Source: Candidatus Avimuribaculum pullicola
GTDB lineage: Bacteria > Bacteroidota > Bacteroidia > Bacteroidales > Muribaculaceae
Length of the DNA stretch: 64,000 nucleotides
NCBI GenBank assembly: GCA_018716295.1
Contig: DVKC01000037.1
Span: forward strand, 1-64,000
Direction of reading: 5' to 3'
The position numbers were made by a program, and so were the translations under genes. The notes below the pieces were generated by a model. It worked only from the letters and a program-made list of their open reading frames with translations, was not told the origin of the DNA and did not search any database. Numbering within the stretch: the first letter of the stretch is position 1; each line of letters starts with the position of its first letter. Below are positions 27,593 to 37,373 of this stretch, one piece after another.

Positions 27593-28477
27593 TTAACAGT
27601 GTGGCGTATTTTGGTGCAACAAGTTGTCGGCAGCTTGGCGCACTTGTTCCATAAGCCAGCGAGGCGTGGAAGTGGCTCCGCAGATGCCTATTTTTTCTTT
27701 CCCATTGAGCCATGACGGGTCGATCTCGTCGGGCGACGAGATTTGGTAGGAGCTGGGATTGGCTCGGCGGCATTCTTCATAAAGTACTTTCCCGTTGCTG
27801 CTTTTGTTGCCGCATACAAACAGTATAATGTCGTGTGAGCGAGCAAACTCGCGTATGCATGGCATTCGATTGGCCACTTGCCGGCAGATGGTGTCGAAAT
27901 ATTCAAATCCTGCCTGTCGCCGACGGGAAATTTCATCGACCATTGCGGCGAAGCCCTGTAGCGACTTGGTGGTTTGTGAATATAAGTATATGTCGCGTGT
28001 GAAGTCGATTTTGTCGAGTTCGTCAAGGCTTTCGACCACTATGGCTTCGCCATTGGTCTGCCCAACAAGTCCGTTCACCTCGGCATGTCCTTTTTTGCCA
28101 TATATCACTATTTGCGGGTGCGACCCGTCGGGCAGCACCTCGTGGTATCGGGCATTGATGCGGCGTTGCAGCTGTAGTACCACCGGGCATGTGGCATCGA
28201 TGATGTTGATGCCGTTTCGGGCGGCTGTGCGGTATGTTTCGGGCGGCTCGCCATGGGCACGTAGCAGCACTGTCACGTTGTGCAGGTTGAGCAGGTCGTC
28301 GTGGGTGATTGTTTGCAACCCCTTTGATTCGAGGCGTTCCACTTCGTTGGAATTGTGCACGATGTCGCCCAGGCAGTATAATTTGCCCGACTTCTCCAGT
28401 TCTTCCTCGGCTTTGCGTATGGCAGTCACTACGCCGAAGCAGAATCCCGAGCCGTTGTCGATTTCAATTGTTGCCAT
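27593..28477 (-). CDS. ispH: 4-hydroxy-3-methylbut-2-enyl diphosphate reductase
   Basis: A 294-aa iron-sulfur enzyme that performs the last step of the MEP isoprenoid pathway, making IPP and DMAPP. The three cluster cysteines lie in GFCFGVV, DATCPVV and ICGATSTP; an additional DTICRQ block is present. Substrate residues lie in RAHGEPPE and [10 protein letters not shown]. The start overlaps the end of cmk by 14 bp, so the genes are translationally linked. The length is typical. Confidence 0.95.
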   Translation of the reverse strand: MATIEIDNGSGFCFGVVTAIRKAEEELEKSGKLYCLGDIVHNSNEVERLESKGLQTITHDDLLNLHNVTVLLRAHGEPPETYRTAARNGINIIDATCPVVLQLQRRINARYHEVLPDGSHPQIVIYGKKGHAEVNGLVGQTNGEAIVVESLDELDKIDFTRDIYLYSQTTKSLQGFAAMVDEISRRRQAGFEYFDTICRQVANRMPCIREFARSHDIILFVCGNKSSNGKVLYEECRRANPSSYQISSPDEIDPSWLNGKEKIGICGATSTPRWLMEQVRQAADNLLHQNTPHC

Positions 28478-29183
28478 CGTTTGTACCCTCCGAAATTTTG
28501 TCGTAGAGGTCGATCAACCATTGGTCTTGTTCGGCGATGGTCATGTGTGAGTTGTCGAGGGTGTAGGCATCGTCGGCTTTGCGCAGGGGGCTTTCGGCGC
28601 GGGTCGTGTCGATGCGGTCGCGTTCCATCACGTTGTGCAGCACTTCCTCGTAAGTGGTGCTTGTGTCGCCTTTTGCCACGAGTTCGTCGTGTCGGCGGTG
28701 TGCGCGGGTTTCGGCCGATGCCGTCACATATACCTTCATCTCGGCATCGGGGAATACAACTGTGCCTATGTCGCGTCCATCCATTACAATGCCCTTACTA
28801 CGCCCCATGGCTTGCTGCTGTGCCACGAGAGCGCGGCGCACTGCGGCAATTTTTGCCACTTGGCTCACCATCGACGACACACGCATGCTGCGTATTTCAC
28901 GTTCCACGCATTGTCCGTTGAGATAGGTTTCCGACTGGCCTGTGGTGGGGTTTACATTGAATGTGATGGCGATTTCGCCCAACTGGGCGGTGAGTGCCGT
29001 TTCATTGACTGTTCCGTCGCCGTTTGTGAGCCCGTTGTCAAGGGCGAAAAGTGTCACGGCTCGGTACATTGCGCCAGTGTCGATGTAGGCATAGCCGATA
29101 CGCCGTGCCAAAGTCTTTGCCATGGTGCTTTTCCCTGTCGAGGAAAAGCCGTCGATTGCTATGATGATGCGTTTGCGTTCCAT
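28464..29183 (-). CDS. cmk: Cytidylate kinase
   Basis: Cmk (239 aa) phosphorylates CMP and dCMP. The P-loop is [18 protein letters not shown], in the wording common in Bacteroidota (FSS-GKS). [10 protein letters not shown] and [31 protein letters not shown] are the NMP-binding and core signatures. It is the first gene of the cmk-ispH operon, with a complete promoter just upstream. Confidence 0.96.
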   Translation of the reverse strand: MERKRIIIAIDGFSSTGKSTMAKTLARRIGYAYIDTGAMYRAVTLFALDNGLTNGDGTVNETALTAQLGEIAITFNVNPTTGQSETYLNGQCVEREIRSMRVSSMVSQVAKIAAVRRALVAQQQAMGRSKGIVMDGRDIGTVVFPDAEMKVYVTASAETRAHRRHDELVAKGDTSTTYEEVLHNVMERDRIDTTRAESPLRKADDAYTLDNSHMTIAEQDQWLIDLYDKISEGTNDGNN

Positions 29184-29202
29184 AAAAAGTGTGTTTTATC
29201 CA

Positions 29203-29234
29203 CAAAAGTAACAAACCCACCCAACTAAAACAAA
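29203..29234 (-). promoter_or_regulatory. Promoter of cmk-ispH
   Basis: On the minus strand: TTTG (29231-29234), a 20-bp spacer, and TACTTTTG (29203-29210). The cmk ATG at 29183 is 20 bp downstream. The promoter fills the short gap after the methyltransferase gene. Confidence 0.75.
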
Positions 29235-29261
29235 TTTTTTGCCAATGAGCTACGGCATCGC

Positions 29262-30773
29262 TTATATGCAGTCAAACAAACGCATGGCTTGGTGTGTAGA
29301 TGTCGGTGTGTTCCTGTCCCAATCATTTTCATCGAACACGCCTGTCGATACTATGGCTTGCGCCAGCATCTTCACAACTGGAACGGCAACGCTGTTTCCA
29401 ATCAGTTTCATCCACCGAGAACGTGCGGTAGGTAGGATGAAGTCGGGCGGGAAGCCTTGTATGCGGCATGCTTCCGACTTGGTAATCTGCCTATACTTGT
29501 GCTTGTAGTATATTTCTTTCATGAATGTTGCTCGCCATTCTTCAGTTGTTGTTGCCTTGATTGGAACGGTTGTAATATAATCGTTTGTATCACTGGCAAC
29601 TAATGTAGGGTATATTTTTGATGTCGGCAGAAAAATGCGGTTCACTCCGTTCAGCCCAGTGCTTATTTTTGTGTTTTTGAAGTCATATCTTATTTCGGCG
29701 CATTTGATGATGCCGTTTTGTTCAAGTCTGTGCAGCGATTGCGAGATCTTTATTTTCCTTTTCTTTATCTCTTTGTTGATTTTAAGCTCGTCAACGATTA
29801 TAGTCCCACATCTGGCAAGTGACAGCAAGAAGCGATCGTCTTCTGGTAAGCAGCTTGTGTCGCCTGTGATTACGTATTTGTAAGGGCACGTTTTCAGTAT
29901 GCCCATTGCTACAAGATCTTCAATTTCACAGAGTTGTATCGATGGGTCGATCTGTCGGAAGTGGTTCAATGCCATGGCGTTACCGTCAAGTATTCCATAA
30001 ATGCTTTTCCTGCGATTTTGCAGAAGCATATAGCATATATATTTCTGCCGGTCGGTGGTCGGGATTATATCCCATGAGTGTATGGTGGTGTGGCCGTTGC
30101 GCAAGTCGTTGAAAAGGAAATAATCATTGAATCCTTGTTCGTTGCACGACAAGCTCCACCGCGATTTTGTGTTGCTGTTGTTCCTGTCGCAAAGGTCATA
30201 ATCATCGAGAATATCACCAAGCTGTACGCTTCCTGGTGCTGGCGATGGGATTACGAGCCGGTCTAAATATTTCTTTTCCTTGAATCCGACAATGTATATA
30301 CGAACTCTTGTTTGAGGTACACCATAGTCGTAAGCGTTGAGTACGAATGGTTGTGCATAATATCCAGCTTGGGCAATCCTGTCCAGAATGTAATCGAGGG
30401 CCTTTTTGTTGCGAGGGTCGGTCAATCCTTTGACGTTCTCAAATATAAAAGTCTTTGGTCTTGATTCGTTGAGCAAGAACAAAGTATCGTTCCACAGCTG
30501 TCCACGGTCATCGTCAAATCCTAAGTTCTTCCCTGCGATTGACCAGCTTTGGCATGGTACGCCGGCAGTCATGAAATCATGTTTGGGCAATGAAGTTAAT
30601 TTGGTTATATCCCCAAAGTTGTGTTCTTCCGTAATATTGTAATTGGTGCAGTAAGCCTTAATGGCATCGGGTGCAATTTCACTGAAACCGCAGCACGTTC
30701 CGCCGATGCTTTCCAATGCTAAATGAAAGCCGCCAATTCCCGCAAAAAGGTCGATGTACGTAAATTTTGCCAT
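29262..30773 (-). CDS. C5-cytosine DNA methyltransferase of a type II restriction-modification system
   Basis: A 503-aa DNA methyltransferase. The C5-cytosine motifs appear in order: SAM site DLFAGIGGFHLALES, catalytic cysteine GVPCQSWSIAG, FENVKGL, the QTRVR block YGVPQTRVRIYIVGF, then the late IQGFPPDF and GNSVAVPVV. Between the middle and late motifs is an unusually long region (~residues 200-400) with a winged-helix-like stretch (SLARCGTIIVDELKINKEIKKRKIKISQSLHRLEQNGIIKCAE), likely the target-recognition part. It overlaps the nuclease gene by TAATG. This is probably a horizontally acquired pair between housekeeping genes. Confidence 0.93.
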   Translation of the reverse strand: MAKFTYIDLFAGIGGFHLALESIGGTCCGFSEIAPDAIKAYCTNYNITEEHNFGDITKLTSLPKHDFMTAGVPCQSWSIAGKNLGFDDDRGQLWNDTLFLLNESRPKTFIFENVKGLTDPRNKKALDYILDRIAQAGYYAQPFVLNAYDYGVPQTRVRIYIVGFKEKKYLDRLVIPSPAPGSVQLGDILDDYDLCDRNNSNTKSRWSLSCNEQGFNDYFLFNDLRNGHTTIHSWDIIPTTDRQKYICYMLLQNRRKSIYGILDGNAMALNHFRQIDPSIQLCEIEDLVAMGILKTCPYKYVITGDTSCLPEDDRFLLSLARCGTIIVDELKINKEIKKRKIKISQSLHRLEQNGIIKCAEIRYDFKNTKISTGLNGVNRIFLPTSKIYPTLVASDTNDYITTVPIKATTTEEWRATFMKEIYYKHKYRQITKSEACRIQGFPPDFILPTARSRWMKLIGNSVAVPVVKMLAQAIVSTGVFDENDWDRNTPTSTHQAMRLFDCI

Positions 30774-31615
30774 TATCTCAATGTGTTGTTTTCAAATCCC
30801 ATAGGCGGCTCAATGCCAAGGAATTCCCGATATATGCGTTCTTTGTATGAAATACCAAGTTTGTTTATTTCATCTATGAAACTTTGGTATGCGCCAGGCC
30901 CTCCGACTAAATCCCAAAATTCATCTCCTATAAGTACAACTTCATCATTTACCATATCAAACCATCTTTGAGGGAATGACCAAGCATAGTCGGTTTTATG
31001 TTTGCCATAAGGGTTGTAAACTAAAGCGTAATAAGCGTTGGTGACGATGTGTTCGTTCATCGCGAGAAGTTTAAACATTTTTTCTTTGCTTACTTTCGTT
31101 TGGTCGCTATTCGGCAGAGGTGCTTTTAGTTCAAAGGCGTATGTTGCATTTGTGCGTTTACTGTTGATTAGAATATCGCACGTAATGCTTATTGGAACTG
31201 GGTTGCCTCCACCAGCTTTTATGTAAGTTAGTTCTTTTTCCCAATTTGGACGTATTTTCTTTTTTCCTCTTACACTGTGTTCCAATTTGTTTAATACTTC
31301 TTGTATCCTTCTAAGGCTTTCATCTCCGATGGTGCCTTCCACTGAAGCTCCTTGTTTACAGTGGCCATGGTATGCTATTGCGACTTGCGTTGCTAACTTT
31401 TCCCAAGCCGAGCCAAATGGAGTTACAAATCTTCTTTCAAAATGTGAGCCTTTGAATATTTCGTCGGGGACTAATGCTGCATATAATGGTTTGTTGGCGT
31501 GATGCTTTTCGACAATGAAAGGGTCAGAAATAAGGACTTTATCCATTACTTTGTCCATCATGGATGTTATTACGTTAAGGATTGCAGTTCTTATATCGTC
31601 ATGTTTATTGTCCAT
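30773..31615 (-). CDS. Type II restriction endonuclease, TdeIII-like
   Basis: A 280-aa protein encoded directly before the methyltransferase. The PD-(D/E)XK pattern is visible as CDILI (Asp ~147) and YAFELKAP (Glu ~162, Lys ~164). PLPNSDQTKVSKEKM follows, wording I associate with the TdeIII family. Members I recall cut GGNCC-type sites, so that specificity is an inference only. The nuclease comes first in the operon and the methyltransferase is translationally coupled to its stop, an order that makes dosage control interesting. Confidence 0.8.
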   Translation of the reverse strand: MDNKHDDIRTAILNVITSMMDKVMDKVLISDPFIVEKHHANKPLYAALVPDEIFKGSHFERRFVTPFGSAWEKLATQVAIAYHGHCKQGASVEGTIGDESLRRIQEVLNKLEHSVRGKKKIRPNWEKELTYIKAGGGNPVPISITCDILINSKRTNATYAFELKAPLPNSDQTKVSKEKMFKLLAMNEHIVTNAYYALVYNPYGKHKTDYAWSFPQRWFDMVNDEVVLIGDEFWDLVGGPGAYQSFIDEINKLGISYKERIYREFLGIEPPMGFENNTLR

Positions 31616-31707
31616 ATTTGTAATTATCTGTGGTAAAATGGGGGAAGTTTATAATGCGATTTATTAATGTGGTGTAGCATCGGTGTTAAGTGGTGATGCT
31701 GAGTATG

Positions 31708-31739
31708 CAAAAGTAATAATCGCAGACGAGAAAAACAAA
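31708..31739 (-). promoter_or_regulatory. Promoter of the restriction-modification pair
   Basis: On the minus strand: TTTG (31736-31739), a 20-bp spacer, and TACTTTTG (31708-31715). The nuclease ATG is about 93 bp downstream. Confidence 0.7.
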
Positions 31740-31826
31740 TTGCGCATCTCAGAGTCGTGGTCGTGATAACCTTATGCCGGCTGCCTTTTTGCTTGCTATC
31801 TGTAGTTGGCAGGGTACAAAAAAAAA

Positions 31827-31849
31827 GCACGCTCCGTGGTGGGGCGTGC
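31827..31849 (-). terminator. Bidirectional-looking terminator after gapA
   Basis: GCACGCTCC pairs with GGGGCGTGC (one G-T pair). The stem is flanked by an A-run on its left and a T-run on its right. On the minus strand it ends gapA. Confidence 0.8.
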
Positions 31850-31877
31850 CTTTTTTCCAGTTTTCGGGTTGTGATGA

Positions 31878-32930
<1,053 letters not shown>

Positions 32931-33046
32931 TTATTCCTTGCTATTGTTTTGTACCACTTAGGGGTATATGCGCCATTTTCCACGTTTTTCCGGCAAACTT
33001 GGTGCGGCACTGGAAGATGGTGCGGCACACCCTCATTGTATCACCG

Positions 33047-33054
33047 CAAAAGTA
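33047..33054 (-). promoter_or_regulatory. -7 box upstream of gapA
   Basis: On the minus strand TACTTTTG fits TAnnTTTG about 158 bp before the ATG, so the leader would be long. No clear -33 TTTG is present. Confidence 0.45.
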
Positions 33055-33110
33055 ATATATTTTTTTGGAAAATTGTTAAGTGGCATAGTGAAATAATGGA
33101 AAAATTTCCT

Positions 33111-33118
33111 TAATTTTG
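33111..33118 (+). promoter_or_regulatory. Possible -7 box for mscL
   Basis: TAATTTTG lies 46 bp before the mscL ATG. No TTTG lies at the right distance. It is back-to-back with the gapA promoter region. Confidence 0.3.
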
Positions 33119-33164
33119 ATTTATAGTTTTAAAGGCCGGATTTGACATTAATATTTATTGAGTT

Positions 33165-33602
33165 ATGAATTGTAAGTTTCTTAAAGATTTCAAGGATTTC
33201 GCCATGCGTGGCAACGTGCTTGACATGGCTGTGGGTGTGATTATCGGCGGAGCGTTCGGGAAGATTGTCACATCGCTTGTCAACAACGTGGTGATGCCGT
33301 TGCTTGGTATGCTTGTTGGCGGTATCGACTTTACTTCGCTCGAACTGGAGCTGTCGCCAGCCGAGGTGGCTGCCGACGGTTCGGTGGTGAAGGAAGCAGT
33401 GGCGTTGCAGTATGGAGTGTTTATACAGAACACGTTTGATTTCATTATAATTGCATTCTGCATTTTCTTGTTTGTGAGGCTTGTTGCCAAGTTGTCGCAA
33501 CGCAAGAAGGCCGAAGAGGCTAAACCTGCCGCGCCGCCCGAGCCAAGTGCCGAGGCAAAATTGCTTGCCGAGATACGCGACTTGTTGCGCGAGCGCAAGT
33601 GA
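33165..33602 (+). CDS. mscL: Large-conductance mechanosensitive channel
   Basis: A 145-aa membrane channel that opens at high turgor to release solutes. The N-terminal helix [44 protein letters not shown] is the conserved S1-TM1 segment with the constriction residues. The second helix is [17 protein letters not shown], and a charged C-terminal bundle follows ([17 protein letters not shown]). The periplasmic loop is acidic. It is a stand-alone gene. Confidence 0.97.
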   Translation: MNCKFLKDFKDFAMRGNVLDMAVGVIIGGAFGKIVTSLVNNVVMPLLGMLVGGIDFTSLELELSPAEVAADGSVVKEAVALQYGVFIQNTFDFIIIAFCIFLFVRLVAKLSQRKKAEEAKPAAPPEPSAEAKLLAEIRDLLRERK

Positions 33603-33664
33603 TGCTGGTGCACTGCCAGCTGGTAGTGGTGCGGATTTCACATTTTATTAACAGTGGTGGCGTT

Positions 33665-33695
33665 TTTGTGCTTTGAAAATAAATTTGTTACTTTG
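33665..33695 (+). promoter_or_regulatory. Promoter of the divIC-like gene
   Basis: TTTG (33665-33668), a 19-bp spacer, and TTACTTTG (33688-33695, second base T instead of A). The ATG at 33724 follows 28 bp downstream. Confidence 0.5.
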
Positions 33696-33723
33696 CAATC
33701 GGTAATTGCAAGTAAAGATTAAG

Positions 33724-34038
33724 ATGGCTAACAATGCTAACAAAACTGGTCACCCGATGTGGATGCGCGTGTTGTTCAACCTGCCGCTGATTGTGGTGGT
33801 GGGTGTGATACTCGTGTCGATAATGTGGGGTGAGAATAGTTATATCAAGCGGCTTGGCTACCAGAGCCGCATTCACCAGCTTGAAAGCGAGATAAAGCGG
33901 TATAATGATTCTTCGTCGTTGTACATGCACCGTGTCATTGAAATAAATGCCGATCCCGAAGCAATCGAGAAAGTGGCACGTGAGCAATATGGCATGAAGC
34001 ATGAGAATGAAGATGTGTTTGTAACTGACATTAAATAA
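33724..34038 (+). CDS. DivIC/FtsB-like septum formation protein
   Basis: A 104-aa bitopic membrane protein: a short cytoplasmic start, one helix (LFNLPLIVVVGVILVSIMW), then a periplasmic coiled coil (YQSRIHQLESEIKRYNDSSSLY). The final segment EKVAREQYGMKHENEDVFV is the block shared by FtsB and DivIC, which link late division proteins at the septum. I chose ATG 33724 over the TTG at 33706. The next gene is 21 bp downstream and probably co-transcribed. Confidence 0.85.
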   Translation: MANNANKTGHPMWMRVLFNLPLIVVVGVILVSIMWGENSYIKRLGYQSRIHQLESEIKRYNDSSSLYMHRVIEINADPEAIEKVAREQYGMKHENEDVFVTDIK

Positions 34039-34059
34039 AAAGCTAAGGAGGAATTATAG

Positions 34060-34461
34060 ATGGACAAAAGGACTAAGATATTGGGAATTGTACTCTCGGT
34101 GTCGATGCTCATGATAATGATTCCGGTTCTTCTCAACTTGCTGATGTTTCGCTATCCGTGGCTCAATTATGCGTTTGCAGTAGGGGCTATCGGTACGCTT
34201 GTGGTGCGTCTGCTCGACAAGTATCAAGGCGACAACATGCGCATCAAGCGGTTGTATCGCATATCCACGGTGTCGGCAATCTGTTATTGCCTCTCGGCAT
34301 ATTTGAAATTTTCGGCCGAGTTGCACTTTTTCCCATACGCCACTGGTTACGACTGGCTCGGCTTCTTGATGGCGGGGGCGGCGTTGCAGATATATACGGC
34401 CTTTGTGATAGGTTATGTCGAGAAGAAGGAATTGAAAAATAAAATGAAAAATAGGGAGTAG
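34060..34461 (+). CDS. Small four-helix membrane protein of unknown function
   Basis: A 133-aa protein with four hydrophobic helices (~8-28, 35-52, 68-85, 102-122) and a lysine-rich tail. There is no motif I recognise. An unusually good Shine-Dalgarno sequence (GGAGG, 8 bp before the ATG) is present, a rarity in this phylum. It follows the DivIC-like gene by 21 bp, which suggests an envelope or division role, but this is context only. Confidence 0.7.
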   Translation: MDKRTKILGIVLSVSMLMIMIPVLLNLLMFRYPWLNYAFAVGAIGTLVVRLLDKYQGDNMRIKRLYRISTVSAICYCLSAYLKFSAELHFFPYATGYDWLGFLMAGAALQIYTAFVIGYVEKKELKNKMKNRE

Positions 34462-34482
34462 TGCAATTTGCATGGTATTAGG

Positions 34483-34583
34483 GCTTGTTTAAATTTATTC
34501 GTTATTTTATTTCCTATAAATAAATCTCAAATATCCTTGAGAAAAATTTAAATAGCTTCTCAACATAGGCAAAAAACGCCTAT
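34483..34583 (+). repeat. AT-rich imperfect inverted repeat and hairpin
   Basis: GGCTTGTTTAAATTT (from 34483) faces AAATTTAAATAGCTTC (34544-34559) as an imperfect inverted repeat. A small hairpin ATAGGC/GCCTAT (34565-34583) follows. The right arm nearly matches the arms of the element at 40222-40273, so the two may belong to one intergenic repeat family or be related terminators. Confidence 0.5.
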
Positions 34584-34641
34584 TGCGTCGTGCGATAAGC
34601 TAAAAAATAGGAAAGATTAGCTACAATTGCCGTGTAATTTG

Positions 34642-34649
34642 TAATTTTG
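34642..34649 (+). promoter_or_regulatory. -7 box for the coaX operon
   Basis: TAATTTTG fits TAnnTTTG, 50 bp before the coaX ATG. No TTTG lies 19-21 bp upstream. Confidence 0.45.
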
Positions 34650-34699
34650 CGCCCAGATGCCATGCTGATATGGCATCTGACGAGAGAAATTAATTTTTT

Positions 34700-35431
34700 A
34701 TGAATCTCACAATCGATCAGGGGAATTCCTCGGCCAAGGTGTCGGTGTTTGACGGCAACGACATGGTGGCTGTCGCTCGGTTTGACTTGTTGTCCATTTC
34801 GGCGTTGGCAAGGATAATCAAGAGCTATGGCGTGAATGCCGCTGCATATTCGTCGGTGCGGCGTCCCGATGCCCGCATTATCGAGCTGTTGAGGAAACGG
34901 GTGAAGAAATTCATCTGCCTCGACCATAACACGCCGTTGCCTGTGGTCATCGATTACGACTCGCCGTGTACGCTGGGGCAAGACCGCGTGGCTGCCGCTG
35001 TAGGTGCTGCCACCTGTGCCCCGGGACGTAATGTGTTGATAGTGGATGCAGGCACAGCCGTAACACTCGACATAGTTACTGCCGATGGCCATTTCCTCGG
35101 AGGCAACATTTCGCCTGGCTTGCACATGCGGTTTGAGGCATTGAACAACTACACAAGCCGCTTGCCGCTTGTCGATTACAATGGTGAAGTGCCTCTTATC
35201 GGGCACAATACCGTGACTGCTATCCGTGCTGGTGTCGTCGGCGGGTTGGTATCGGAGATTGAGGGGTATATCGACAAGATTGCCGCCAAGATGGGAAACG
35301 ACCTGGTGGTCATTGTCACTGGTGGCGACAGCAATTATCTGGCATCGCGCCTGTCGCGGAAGGTGAGTGTGGTGGGCAACTTGCTTTCGATTGGACTAAA
35401 TAGAATATTAATATATAATGAAAACATATAA
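34700..35431 (+). CDS. coaX: Type III pantothenate kinase
   Basis: CoaX (243 aa) phosphorylates pantothenate at the start of coenzyme A synthesis. The phosphate-binding start is MNLTIDQGNSSAKVSVFDG (normally D-GN-T-K). LGQDRVAAAVGA, VDAGTAVTLD and GGNISPGLHMRFEAL are the other conserved blocks, and TGGDSNYL is near the end. It opens an operon with an outer-membrane protein, lptC and an oxidoreductase. Its 3' end overlaps the next gene by 14 bp. Confidence 0.94.
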   Translation: MNLTIDQGNSSAKVSVFDGNDMVAVARFDLLSISALARIIKSYGVNAAAYSSVRRPDARIIELLRKRVKKFICLDHNTPLPVVIDYDSPCTLGQDRVAAAVGAATCAPGRNVLIVDAGTAVTLDIVTADGHFLGGNISPGLHMRFEALNNYTSRLPLVDYNGEVPLIGHNTVTAIRAGVVGGLVSEIEGYIDKIAAKMGNDLVVIVTGGDSNYLASRLSRKVSVVGNLLSIGLNRILIYNENI

Positions 35432-36674
35432 GAAGCTGATTTTTGCCATCGTGCTGGCGCTGGGTTGCGTAGCAGGGTTGATGGCTCAAAATGGGGAGTC
35501 GAGTCCTTATTCGATGTTTGGTTACGGCTCATTGAGTGATTATTCGTCGAGTTCCCAACGTTCGATGGGCGGTGTGGGGTATGCCACTAACAATGGCCGC
35601 CAAATTAATGTCAAGAACCCGGCTTCATACGCCCATTGCGATTCGTTGACGTTCCTGCTCGACTTCGGGATGGATTTCACTGGCATAGTGACAACTGAGA
35701 ATGGTGTGTCGGGCAAGAGTTTCGGTGGAGGCCTTGACTATGTGACCATGCAGTTCCCATTGAGCAAGAAAGTGGGTGGCAGCCTTGGTTTGTTGCCATA
35801 TTCATCGGTAGGCTATTCATTTGGCGGTGTTTCAGATGATGGCGGCGATGCGCGTGGCGGTGCTGGTGGCATCAATATGCTTTACTTGGGCTTGTCTTAT
35901 ATGCCATTCAAGAATTTCTCGATAGGAGCTAATGTGTCTTATAACTTTGGCACTATCACCCACGATACGTATGCCACGTCGTCGGATGATATGTCAACGC
36001 AATCGCTCTTTGAGCGTGAGTTGAAAATACGCGACTGGGGAATACAGTTTGGTGCGCAATACACCATTGACATTAATAAGAATAATGCATTGACTGTCGG
36101 CATGGTATATGTGCCAGCCAAGTCGTTGCATGGTACGGCACTCGGACGTAAATATGATGCCGAGAATGATGCTTCGGCGGCTATCGACACCGTCAGCAAT
36201 GTGCCAATGAAAGACCGTTTCACTACGCCTATGACACTTGGCGGAGGCTTGTCGTGGACTCATGCCAATCGATTGACCGTTGCGGCTGATTTCACCTACC
36301 AAAATTGGGCCGATGCGAAGTATGAGAACCTTGAGAATTACGAAAATATGCAGTTTGAAAACCGTTGGAAGGTTGCCGCAGGTGTTTCTTATACGCCCAA
36401 TGTGCGTGGTAGTTATTTCCAGCGTGTGACTTACCGATTTGGTGGGCATTTCAACCGCGACTATGTGAAAGTGCTTGGCAACAATGTGCGCGATTATGGC
36501 GTTTCATTCGGTTTCGGTTTCCCTGCACCGTCGAGCAAGACGATTATCAACATAGGGTTTGAGTATAAGCATCGTGCCGCCTATCCGGCCAATCTGGTGT
36601 CGGAGAATTACTTCAACATTACGTTTGGATTGAATTTCAACGAAATGTGGTTCTGGAAAAACAAGATTAGATAA
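35418..36674 (+). CDS. Outer-membrane beta-barrel protein of the coaX-lptC operon
   Basis: A 418-aa protein with a signal peptide (FAIVLALGCVAGLMAQ) and then SSPYSMFGYGSLSDYSSSSQRSMGGVGYA. The remainder is amphipathic beta-strands ending in aromatic residues, resembling FadL/PorV-type barrels. Bacteroidales often keep this gene between coaX and lptC, which suggests a role linked to the outer membrane or LPS. The substrate is not known. Its start overlaps coaX and it ends 6 bp before the next gene. Confidence 0.82.
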   Translation: MKTYKKLIFAIVLALGCVAGLMAQNGESSPYSMFGYGSLSDYSSSSQRSMGGVGYATNNGRQINVKNPASYAHCDSLTFLLDFGMDFTGIVTTENGVSGKSFGGGLDYVTMQFPLSKKVGGSLGLLPYSSVGYSFGGVSDDGGDARGGAGGINMLYLGLSYMPFKNFSIGANVSYNFGTITHDTYATSSDDMSTQSLFERELKIRDWGIQFGAQYTIDINKNNALTVGMVYVPAKSLHGTALGRKYDAENDASAAIDTVSNVPMKDRFTTPMTLGGGLSWTHANRLTVAADFTYQNWADAKYENLENYENMQFENRWKVAAGVSYTPNVRGSYFQRVTYRFGGHFNRDYVKVLGNNVRDYGVSFGFGFPAPSSKTIINIGFEYKHRAAYPANLVSENYFNITFGLNFNEMWFWKNKIR

Positions 36675-36680
36675 TAGTAA

Positions 36681-37373
36681 GTGCAGAGCTTGGAGAAGGC
36701 GCGTAATATATTGTTGGCACTTGTGGCGTGCATCGTTGTCGTGGCTTGCCGCGACGAGGTGAAAAGCGTTGTCGAGCATGATACCGATCCTGAAACTACA
36801 CCGACGATGACCACCGATAGCGTTTATACGTTGGTTAGCGACTCGGGTATTACCAAATATCGCATCACGGCACAATTGTGGCTTATGTATGAAGAAGCCA
36901 AGAAACCGTTTTGGCGTTTCCCGCAAGGGTTGATGCTTGAGCAGTTTGACTCGGTTTTCAATGTCGCAGCTTCCATTATTTGCGATTCGGCAACTTATTT
37001 CAAAGATGACCAGTTGTGGCGTCTTGATGGTAATGTGAATATCGAAACGGCGCGTAATGAATTGATATTGACCAATCAACTATTTTATTCGCAGCGTCGC
37101 AACGAGATATATTCCGATTCGTTTGTGCATATTGAAAAGGCCGACCGTGTTATTGAAGGGTACGGATTTGTGTCGAATGATCGTATGACTACCTACAGCC
37201 TTGATAGTGTGAGCGGTATATTCCCTATTGAAGAACGGGCTTCGTCGCCTCGCCGCGCTGCCGCCGATTCGACTGCTGCTGCCGATAGCGTACCGGGTAC
37301 CGACTCGCTGCCACCTGTGAATCGTCGTCAACGCATGGTGGGTGATATGCAAAAAGAACGCCAGAGCCTATGA
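36681..37373 (+). CDS. lptC: LptC-like LPS export protein
   Basis: A 230-aa protein with an N-terminal hydrophobic segment and a possible lipobox (VVVAC). A periplasmic beta-jellyroll follows: YRITAQLWLMYEEAKKPFWRFPQGLMLEQFDS, ATYFKDDQLWRLDGNVNIETARNELILTNQLFYSQRRNEIYSDSFVHI. This repeat pattern is that of LptC, which passes LPS from LptB2FG to LptA. The start is a GTG. The C-terminus has an Ala/Asp/Pro-rich tail of ~45 residues that is unlikely to be part of the fold. Confidence 0.85.
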   Translation: MQSLEKARNILLALVACIVVVACRDEVKSVVEHDTDPETTPTMTTDSVYTLVSDSGITKYRITAQLWLMYEEAKKPFWRFPQGLMLEQFDSVFNVAASIICDSATYFKDDQLWRLDGNVNIETARNELILTNQLFYSQRRNEIYSDSFVHIEKADRVIEGYGFVSNDRMTTYSLDSVSGIFPIEERASSPRRAAADSTAAADSVPGTDSLPPVNRRQRMVGDMQKERQSL

